Origin: Alphaproteobacteria bacterium
GTDB lineage: Bacteria; Pseudomonadota; Alphaproteobacteria; VGEJ01
NCBI GenBank assembly: GCA_016869335.1
Contig: VGEJ01000184.1
Coordinates: 1-5,857 of the forward strand
Direction of reading: 5' to 3'
DNA length: 5,857 bases
The notes beneath the pieces are model-generated. The model saw nothing but the letters and a program-made list of their open reading frames with translations. It was not told the origin of the DNA and made no database searches. Below, in pieces: positions 1-4,890 of the stretch. Made by a program: the position numbers and the translations under genes. Within the stretch, counting starts at the first letter, position 1; each line of letters begins with the position of its first letter.

Positions 1-790
1 CGAAGGCCTGGAGCTGGCGGAAGTCGCCATCGGTGCGGCTTACGACGAGCGCTGGGAAGCACTCAAGGTCGAGGGCCGCTTTACCACCGGCGACCCGCTG
101 GCGGTGACGCTGGGTGGGCGCGGGGGCGGGGATGGCGAGGGCCGCCGGCTCGCAGTCCGCACCGACAACGCCGGCGCCTTCCTCCGCGCCCTCGATCTGT
201 TTGATACTGTTGAGGGCGGCACCCTCAATCTCTCTGCCGACGTGGTCGACGCCGCCGGGCATCCCGTGCGCGGGCTGTTGCAGATCGACGACTTCCGCGT
301 GGTCCGGGCCCCTGTGCTCACCCGCCTCCTGACGCTCGCCTCGCTTACGGGGATTGCCGAGGTGCTGCGCGGACAAGGCATCTCGTTCACCCGGTTTCGT
401 GCTCCGTTCGAGCTGGCCGGCGACCGTATCACCACCACTCACGCGCGCGCCGTCGGTCCCGCCATCGGGGTGACCGTGGCCGGCACCATCGACCGCGCGA
501 CCGATGTCGCCGACCTCGCCGGCACCATGGTCCCCGCTTACACCATCAATTCGATCCTCGGCAGCATCCCGATCCTCGGCAGCATCCTCGGCGGCAAGGA
601 GGGCGAAGGGGTGATCGGACTCACCTATCGTATCGCTGGGCCGCGGAGCGACCCCGAGATCACCGTGAACCCGCTGTCGGCGCTGGCGCCAGGCGTGTTG
701 CGCGATCTTGTCACCAGCCTGGAACGGGGCGCCGGCCAAGCCAGCGAGCCGCGTCCGGACGGTGGGTTCGAGCCGCCAGGACGCCAGTAA
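1..790 (+). CDS. AsmA-like / DUF3971 (YhdP-type) envelope protein, C-terminal part
   Basis: This is the 3' part of a larger gene. The frame is open from the first full codon at base 2 to a TAA at 788-790, giving 262 visible residues; the start lies left of the window. The recognisable part is the AsmA-like C-terminal region: a block from about visible residue 178 (PAYTINSILGSIPILGSILGG) leads into GEGVIGLTYRIAGP, then DPEITVNPLSALAPGVLRDL. This ending is typical of AsmA-like proteins, which resemble bridge-like lipid-transfer proteins. Family members are usually anchored in the inner membrane by an N-terminal helix, span the periplasm and are implicated in phospholipid transport to the outer membrane; that anchor would be off-window. 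The stretch before the block alternates short hydrophobic and polar segments, as expected for repeated beta-strands. The tail after the block is polar and Pro/Gly-rich. The gene converges on tyrS with only six bases between stop codons. Family assignment is fairly secure; the specific role is inferred. Confidence 0.8.
   Translation, partial: EGLELAEVAIGAAYDERWEALKVEGRFTTGDPLAVTLGGRGGGDGEGRRLAVRTDNAGAFLRALDLFDTVEGGTLNLSADVVDAAGHPVRGLLQIDDFRVVRAPVLTRLLTLASLTGIAEVLRGQGISFTRFRAPFELAGDRITTTHARAVGPAIGVTVAGTIDRATDVADLAGTMVPAYTINSILGSIPILGSILGGKEGEGVIGLTYRIAGPRSDPEITVNPLSALAPGVLRDLVTSLERGAGQASEPRPDGGFEPPGRQ
553..588 (+). repeat. 18-bp tandem repeat, two copies, inside the AsmA-like gene
   Basis: The 17-base unit GATCCTCGGCAGCATCC occurs at 553-569 and again at 571-587, giving an 18-base period; the 18th base is C in the first copy and T in the second. 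A partial third unit (CTCGGC) follows. The repeat is in frame and encodes the hexapeptide pattern ILGSIP-ILGSIL. Repetition at the protein level is partly a family feature (AsmA-like C-termini often carry a similar hydrophobic motif with small residues), but near-identity at the DNA level is more than that requires. Confidence 0.7.
751..784. terminator. Possible hairpin at the convergent AsmA-like/tyrS junction
   Basis: GCGTCC at 751-756 pairs with GGACGC at 779-784. Inside it, GGTGG (761-765) can pair with CCGCC (773-777) using one G-T wobble. The structure lies in the last codons of the AsmA-like gene, just before the convergent stop of tyrS. There is no T-run on either strand, so it is not a classical intrinsic terminator. 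Such imperfect hairpins arise easily by chance in high-GC DNA, so this is only a weak candidate. Confidence 0.2.
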
Positions 791-796
791 GAGCCT

Positions 797-2050
797 TCAG
801 TCCGTGCGTACGAGCGCGTGGCGCTTGCGTCCGGCCGAGATCTTGACAAACCCGTCCTGCCCGAGATCGGCGAGGGTCACACGGTGCAGCTCGCTGGCGA
901 CCACCGCGCCGTTGATGCGCAGCCCGCCGCCCTTGATCAGCCGGCGCGACTCGCCCCGCGAGGCGGTGAGGCCGGTGCGGTGGAGGAGCTCGAAGGCGGC
1001 GACCCCGGCGCTCAGCTCGGCGCGCGGGATGGCGATGGTCGGCAGCTCCGCTCCGGCCGCTCCCTCCTCGAAGGTGTGGCGCGCCGTCGCTTCGGCGGCC
1101 GCGGCGGCCGCGGCGCCATGGCAAAGCGCGGTCGCCTCGGTGGCGAGGCGTTTCTTGGCCTCGTTCAGTGCCGCGCCCGACAGTGCCTCGAGGGCCGCGA
1201 TTTCCGCGAGCGGCAGCTCGGTGAACAGGCGCAGGAAGCGGCCGACGTCGGCATCATCGACGTTGCGCCAGAACTGCCAGTAGTCATAGGGCGCCAGGGC
1301 ATCCGCGCTCAGCCACACGGCGCCGTGGGCGGACTTGCCCATCTTATCGCCCGCCGCGGTCGTGATGAGCGGGGTCGTGAGGCCAAACAAGGCACGGTCA
1401 TCGACGCGGCGCGCCAGTTCAACGCCATTGACGATGTTGCCCCACTGGTCCGACCCGCCGAGTTGCACCGTGCAGCCGTAGCGGCGCTCGAGTTCGAGGA
1501 AGTCGTAGGCCTGCAGCACCATGTAGTTGAACTCGAGGAAGCTCAGCGGCTGCTCGCGCTCGAGCCGGAGCTTCACGCTCTCCATGCTGAGCATGCGATT
1601 GACCGAGAAGTGGCGCCCGACCTCGCGCAGGAAGGGGATGTAGGCGAGCCGGTCGAGCCACTCGGCGTTGTCCACCATCACGGCGTCCGTCGGACCCTCG
1701 CCAAAGCGCAGAAACTGATCGATTACCTTCCGGATTCCCGCCATATTCGCGGCTATGGCCGCGTCGTCGAGCAGGGGCCGGGCGTGCTCCTTGCCGGAGG
1801 GGTCGCCGACCTTCGTGGTGCCGCCGCCCATGAGCACGATCGGCTTGTGCCCGGTGCGCTGGAGCAGGCGCAGCGCCATGATCTGTAGCAGGCTGCCGAC
1901 GTGTAGGCTGGGCGCGGTGCAGTCGAAGCCGATGTACGCGGTCACCGGGCCATCGCACAGCGCGGCATCGAGGGCCGCGAGATCGGTGCATTGATGAACG
2001 TAGCCGCGTTCGCAGAAGGCGCTGAGGAAGCCTGACCGAGGCGTGACCAT
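797..2050 (-). CDS. tyrS: Tyrosyl-tRNA synthetase (TyrS, TyrRS type 1)
   Basis: This cytoplasmic class I aminoacyl-tRNA synthetase charges tRNA-Tyr with tyrosine using ATP. The 417-residue product is of normal bacterial length. Landmarks in order: the opening FLSAFCERGYVHQCTD, typical of the family N-terminus and supporting the ATG at 2050; tyrosine-pocket residues Y39 and D43 in YIGFDCTAPSLHVGS, with the HIGH-type signature HVGS at 50-53; Y176, Q180 and D183 in the YxxxQxxxD tyrosine-recognition motif; GSDQWGN at 199-205; and the KMSKS-type loop as KMGKS at 236-240. A C-terminal S4 RNA-binding domain spans roughly 353-415 (ASRGESRRLIKGGGLRING). An alanine-rich stretch near 313-322 lies before the S4 domain. 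All key residues are present, so the enzyme should be active. The gene is divergent from anmK, and its stop lies six bases from the convergent AsmA-like stop. No strong Shine-Dalgarno sequence is visible. Confidence 0.98.
   Translation of the reverse strand: MVTPRSGFLSAFCERGYVHQCTDLAALDAALCDGPVTAYIGFDCTAPSLHVGSLLQIMALRLLQRTGHKPIVLMGGGTTKVGDPSGKEHARPLLDDAAIAANMAGIRKVIDQFLRFGEGPTDAVMVDNAEWLDRLAYIPFLREVGRHFSVNRMLSMESVKLRLEREQPLSFLEFNYMVLQAYDFLELERRYGCTVQLGGSDQWGNIVNGVELARRVDDRALFGLTTPLITTAAGDKMGKSAHGAVWLSADALAPYDYWQFWRNVDDADVGRFLRLFTELPLAEIAALEALSGAALNEAKKRLATEATALCHGAAAAAAAEATARHTFEEGAAGAELPTIAIPRAELSAGVAAFELLHRTGLTASRGESRRLIKGGGLRINGAVVASELHRVTLADLGQDGFVKISAGRKRHALVRTD
1093..1116. repeat. 9-bp GC-only tandem repeat encoding an alanine run in TyrS
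   Basis: The unit CGGCGGCCG occurs at 1093-1101 and 1102-1110 and continues partially to about 1116. On the minus strand it encodes the alanine run at TyrS residues 313-319, between the helical anticodon-recognition region and the S4 domain. This is a simple low-complexity tract that could expand or contract in frame. No regulatory role is evident. Confidence 0.6.
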
Positions 2051-2099
2051 GATGCGAGCGCGAGGTGCGGGCGGCGCGAGGCAGCCGGGCGTGGCGGCT

Positions 2100-2128
2100 C
2101 ATGTAGCACACCGCTGGGGCCGCCTCAA
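2100..2128 (-). promoter_or_regulatory. Candidate sigma-70-type promoter for tyrS
   Basis: Read on the minus strand, TTGAGG (complement of 2123-2128) is followed after exactly 17 bases by TACATG (complement of 2100-2105). This would start transcription near 2093, about 43 bases before the tyrS ATG. The -35 box is good (TTGA core) but the -10 matches only three of six consensus bases. Spacing and location are right; the sequence support is modest. Confidence 0.3.
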
Positions 2129-2152
2129 CGTGGGACGGGCGGGGTACCGCGC

Positions 2153-3268
2153 ATGACCGCCAAGTCGCACTGGGCGCTCGGCCTGATGAGCGGGACCTCG
2201 CTCGATGGCATCGACCTGGCGCTGATCGAGACCGATGGCGAGCGGGTCGTCGGTTTCGGGCCATGGCGCACGGTGCCCTATACCGCCGCCGAGCGGGAGC
2301 GGGTACGGAGCGCGCTCGGGGGTCGGGAGAGCACCGCCCAGGCCGCCGAAGTTGTCACCCGGAGCCACGCGGCGGCAGTTGAACTCTTTCTCAATGAAGA
2401 CGAGATTAGCCCCTACGAAATCGACGTAATCGGGTTTCACGGTCACACCATCCTGCACCGTCCGGCTGAGCGCGTGACGGTCCAGATAGGGGATGGCGCG
2501 GCGCTCGCCGCGGCCGTTGGCATCGATGTCGTCGGCGACTTCCGCAGCGCCGATGTGCAGGCTGGGGGTCAGGGCGCGCCGCTCGCGCCGCTCTACCATG
2601 CGGCCCTGGCGGCCGCGCTGCCGCGTCCGGTCGCCGTGCTCAACATCGGTGGCGTCGCGAACGTCACGTGGATCGGTCGCGACGATCGGCTGATGGCCTT
2701 CGACAGCGGTCCCGGCAATGCGCTGCTCGATGATTGGGTGCGCGCCCACACCGGCGCGGCCTACGACCGTGACGGGGCAACGGCCCGAAGCGGCCGAGTG
2801 GATGAGGTCCGCCTGGCCGCGCTTATGTCTCATCCATTCTTTGAGAAATATCCTCCAAAGTCGTTGGATAGAAATGATTTTGCGTCGTCCATATTGGACG
2901 AGATGGAGGTCGCGGACGGGTTGGCGACGCTGGTCGCCTTCACCGTCGCGGCCATCGCCGGCGCTCGGCGCTTCTTTCCCGAACCGGCGGTGCGTTGGCT
3001 GGTATGCGGCGGCGGGCGGCACAACGGCGCGGTGCTCGATGCACTCCGCCGGGCCCTGGTCGTTTCGGTCGAGCCGGTCGAGGCGGTGGGCTGGCGTGGC
3101 GATGCCCTGGAGGCCGAAGCCTTCGCGTTCCTGGCGGTGCGATCGCGGCGCGGACTGCCGCTCAGCTTGCCCGAGACGACGGGCGTGCCGCGACCGCTTG
3201 CCGGCGGGACGCTCTTTCCTGCCCCGGTCAGGTGGCAGAGCGCGCCTTGGCCCGCTGGCTCTCCTTGA
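2153..3268 (+). CDS. anmK: Anhydro-N-acetylmuramic acid kinase (AnmK)
   Basis: AnmK cleaves the 1,6-anhydro ring of anhydro-MurNAc and phosphorylates it with ATP to give MurNAc-6-phosphate, a cytoplasmic step of peptidoglycan recycling. The 371-residue product matches the usual family length of about 370. Visible signatures are the nucleotide-binding loop GLMSGTSLDGID at 10-21, FHGHTILH at 95-102, GDFRSADVQAGGQGAPL at 128-144, NIGGVANVT at 164-172, FDSGPGNALLD at 183-193 (D184 aligns with the proposed catalytic aspartate), HPFFEKYPPKSLDRNDF at 227-243, CGGGRHN at 285-291 and the late TGVPRPLAGGTLFP. The ATG at 2153 is preceded by a GGGGT sequence seven bases upstream, and the family start is close to the GLMSGTS loop, so the start is well placed. 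It is divergent from tyrS and its last 41 bases overlap the convergent hydrolase gene. Two AT-rich patches (about 2380-2445 and 2825-2895) stand out from the GC-rich surroundings. Confidence 0.97.
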   Translation: MTAKSHWALGLMSGTSLDGIDLALIETDGERVVGFGPWRTVPYTAAERERVRSALGGRESTAQAAEVVTRSHAAAVELFLNEDEISPYEIDVIGFHGHTILHRPAERVTVQIGDGAALAAAVGIDVVGDFRSADVQAGGQGAPLAPLYHAALAAALPRPVAVLNIGGVANVTWIGRDDRLMAFDSGPGNALLDDWVRAHTGAAYDRDGATARSGRVDEVRLAALMSHPFFEKYPPKSLDRNDFASSILDEMEVADGLATLVAFTVAAIAGARRFFPEPAVRWLVCGGGRHNGAVLDALRRALVVSVEPVEAVGWRGDALEAEAFAFLAVRSRRGLPLSLPETTGVPRPLAGGTLFPAPVRWQSAPWPAGSP

Positions 3269-3917
3269 CGTCACCGGGACGGGTGCGCTTGGCCTTGAGG
3301 TGAGCCCCGACGATGGCCGTGAGCTCCTCGAGCTGGGCGTCGAAGAAGTGGGTCGCCCCTTCAACGAGGCGATAGCCGATGCCGATGCCGCGCTGCGAGG
3401 CGAGGCGCTGGACCAGTCGATCGACCGATTCCGTCGGCACGTGCTGGTCCGCAGAGCCGTGGATGATGAGACCGGACGACGGGCACGGCGCGAGAAACGC
3501 GAAGTCGTAGTGGTTCGCCGGCGGCGCCACCGCGACGAATCCCGAAATATCGGGCCGCCGCATGAGCAGCTGCATCGAGATCCAGGCGCCGAACGAGAAC
3601 CCGCCGACCCAGCACTCGGTCGCCCCCGGGAAGTGGGTCTGCATCCAGTCGAGCGCCGCCGCTGCATCGGCAAGCTCGCCGAGGCCGTTGTCGTAGCTGC
3701 CCTGGCTGCGCCCCACCCCGCGATAGTTGAACCGCAGCACCGAGAAACCGGCGTGCGCGAAGGCATGGTAGATGGCGTAGACCACCTTGTTGTTCATCGT
3801 TCCCCCGAGCTGCGGGTGGGGGTGGAGGACGATCGCGATTGGTGAGCCCGCCTGAATCGCTCGGTGGTAGCGGCCTTCCAGGCGGCCATCAGGTCCGTTG
3901 AAGTGGATCTCCGGCAT
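3228..3917 (-). CDS. COG2945-type alpha/beta hydrolase, substrate unknown
   Basis: This is a small cytoplasmic alpha/beta hydrolase of 229 residues with no signal peptide. The catalytic triad is readable: nucleophile S108 in the elbow GFSFG (106-110), acid D157 in HGSADQHVP (153-161), and H190 in EGATHFF (186-192). The N-terminal LHPHPQLGGTMNNKVV (31-46) and FNYRGVGRSQG (63-73) are hallmarks of the conserved COG2945 group, whose physiological substrate I do not know. The compact length leaves little room for a lid domain. The ATG at 3917 is supported by an AGGGAG ribosome-binding site four bases upstream. The C-terminus is a basic, charged tail after about residue 207. This tail is encoded in the overlap with the 3' end of anmK. 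The gene is divergent from cysE. Genes of this family often lie near cysteine desulfurase/suf genes in alphaproteobacteria (recalled, not checked), but no role in sulfur metabolism can be read from the sequence. Confidence 0.9.
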   Translation of the reverse strand: MPEIHFNGPDGRLEGRYHRAIQAGSPIAIVLHPHPQLGGTMNNKVVYAIYHAFAHAGFSVLRFNYRGVGRSQGSYDNGLGELADAAAALDWMQTHFPGATECWVGGFSFGAWISMQLLMRRPDISGFVAVAPPANHYDFAFLAPCPSSGLIIHGSADQHVPTESVDRLVQRLASQRGIGIGYRLVEGATHFFDAQLEELTAIVGAHLKAKRTRPGDVKESQRAKARSAT

Positions 3918-3921
3918 TGCA

Positions 3922-3927
3922 CTCCCT
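3922..3927 (-). promoter_or_regulatory. Ribosome-binding site of the alpha/beta hydrolase
   Basis: On the minus strand AGGGAG is followed by four bases and the ATG at 3917. It is the clearest Shine-Dalgarno-like sequence in the window and fixes the start of the hydrolase. Confidence 0.6.
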
Positions 3928-3982
3928 AGCTGCGTCCGCGCCGGCCGACCGCATGCCGGCGTCCGGCCGTCGGCCTATCCCG

Positions 3983-3999
3983 GCGGTTCCTTGAACCGC
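3983..3999. promoter_or_regulatory. Palindrome overlapping the cysE -35 box, possible operator
   Basis: GCGGTTC (3983-3989), a CTT centre (3990-3992) and GAACCGC (3993-3999) form a perfect inverted repeat with 7-base arms. It covers all of the putative -35 element TTGAAC at 3991-3996, where a bound repressor could block RNA polymerase. It sits between the divergent hydrolase and cysE genes and could affect either. The cognate regulator is unknown, and I do not recognise the sequence as a defined motif. Confidence 0.4.
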
Positions 4000-4019
4000 T
4001 CGCGCTTACCCTTTATATC
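3991..4019 (+). promoter_or_regulatory. Candidate sigma-70-type promoter for cysE and the desulfurase
   Basis: TTGAAC at 3991-3996 is separated by exactly 17 bases from TATATC at 4014-4019. The match is strong for such GC-rich DNA. Transcription would start near 4026, leaving a leader of about 60 bases before the cysE ATG at 4089. A second AT-rich patch, TATATGTAATT at 4059-4069, could be an alternative -10 region, but no -35 box stands at the right distance from it. Confidence 0.5.
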
Positions 4020-4088
4020 AGGACGGGCACGCCGGCGGCGCGGCAGGCGGGCGACCACTATATGTAATTCGTGCGCGCTCGTACAAGA

Positions 4089-4853
4089 ATGTTCGCCAGG
4101 CTGAACGAAGACATCCGAGCCGTCACTGCCCGCGACCCAGCGGTGCGCTCGCGTCTCGAAGTGGTGCTGTTCTACCCTGGGTTTCACGCCCTCCTGTTTT
4201 ATCGCTTGGCGCACGCCGCGTGGCGGCGCCACTGGTTCCTGCTGGGCCGCGGACTCTCGCATCTCGGGCGGCTCATGACCGGCATCGAGATCCACCCCGC
4301 CGCCACGATCGGGCGGCGCTTCTTCATCGACCATGGCATGGGCGTGGTGATCGGCGAGACCTCGGAAATCGGCGACGACGTGACCCTCTATCACGACGTC
4401 ACGCTGGGCGGCATCTCGCCGGCCGAGAACTCGATGGCCCAGGCGAACACGAAGCGCCACCCGACGCTTGGCGACAGTGTGATCGTGGGCTCGGGCGCTC
4501 AGATCCTGGGACCGATTCGGGTCGGCGACGGCGCTCGCATCGGTGCCAACTCGGTGGTGCTGCGCGATGTTGCGCCGGGTGCGGTCGTGGTCGGCATTCC
4601 CGCCAAGCCGGTGACACGCCGGCGCGAGGCAGGCGAGGCGCGCTTCGAGGCCTACGCCGCGACGCCGGGCGAGGTCCACGATCCCGTCGCCCGCGCCATC
4701 GAGGGCCTGCTCGACAAGGTGCAGTCGCTGTCGATGCGCGTCGGTGAACTCGAGGCGCAGCTCAGGGCGCGTGAAGGGCAGGGATGGCCGAGCGCGGAGC
4801 TGGTCGAACCACCCCCGCCGACCGACGAACCGGGCGCCCCCACCAAGAACTAG
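4089..4853 (+). CDS. cysE: Serine O-acetyltransferase (CysE, short EpsC-like form)
   Basis: This cytoplasmic enzyme transfers acetyl from acetyl-CoA to L-serine, giving O-acetylserine, the committed step of cysteine synthesis. From the ATG at 4089 the product has 254 residues. An in-frame TAA at 4065-4067 limits the start to GTG 4071 or ATG 4089; ATG is preferred because the family begins with MF-RLxEDI. The N-terminal helical part is short (about 1-65), unlike the longer E. coli form. A left-handed beta-helix of hexapeptide repeats follows (about 66-175). Catalytic D81-H82 lie in FIDHGMGVVIGET, and KRHPTLGD is at 122-129. An insert of about ten residues lies between GG and KRHP (107-121). 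After the helix comes an unusual extension: a predicted coiled coil (about 203-229), then a Pro/Glu-rich tail ending in Lys-Asn. The C-terminal isoleucine used by E. coli CysE to bind CysK is absent. It probably forms an operon with the desulfurase 37 bases downstream. Confidence 0.93.
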   Translation: MFARLNEDIRAVTARDPAVRSRLEVVLFYPGFHALLFYRLAHAAWRRHWFLLGRGLSHLGRLMTGIEIHPAATIGRRFFIDHGMGVVIGETSEIGDDVTLYHDVTLGGISPAENSMAQANTKRHPTLGDSVIVGSGAQILGPIRVGDGARIGANSVVLRDVAPGAVVVGIPAKPVTRRREAGEARFEAYAATPGEVHDPVARAIEGLLDKVQSLSMRVGELEAQLRAREGQGWPSAELVEPPPPTDEPGAPTKN

Positions 4854-4890
4854 CAGTGGTGCCGCTGGCGCCGGCGGCCAGAGCATCGCT

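Noticed and set aside
818..1888. Long open frame of 356 codons on the plus strand opposite tyrS
   Set aside because: It is wholly antisense to a clear TyrS with all catalytic motifs. Long antisense frames are expected in GC-rich genes, and its translation shows no domain pattern.
2099..3766. Open frame of 555 codons on the minus strand across the tyrS-anmK gap, anmK and part of the hydrolase
   Set aside because: It runs antisense to AnmK and in another frame of the hydrolase, is rich in Arg/Pro/Ser and lacks any recognisable motif; it is a GC-rich shadow.
2718..3845. Open frame of 375 codons on the plus strand over anmK and opposite the hydrolase
   Set aside because: It lies in a different frame of anmK and antisense to the hydrolase, both of which have intact family signatures.
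3943..3975. Inverted repeat GGCCGAC / GTCGGCC in the hydrolase leader
   Set aside because: The arms are 7 bases with a 19-base loop in very GC-rich DNA and have no T-run or other context; chance occurrence is likely.
3975..4886. Open frame of 303 codons on the minus strand opposite cysE
   Set aside because: It is antisense to a CysE with intact active-site residues; Arg/His-rich composition is typical of a shadow frame.
4854..4890. Possible small hairpin (CCGC / GCGG) between cysE and the desulfurase
   Set aside because: The stem is only four base pairs with no T-run; it does not argue for termination between the two genes.
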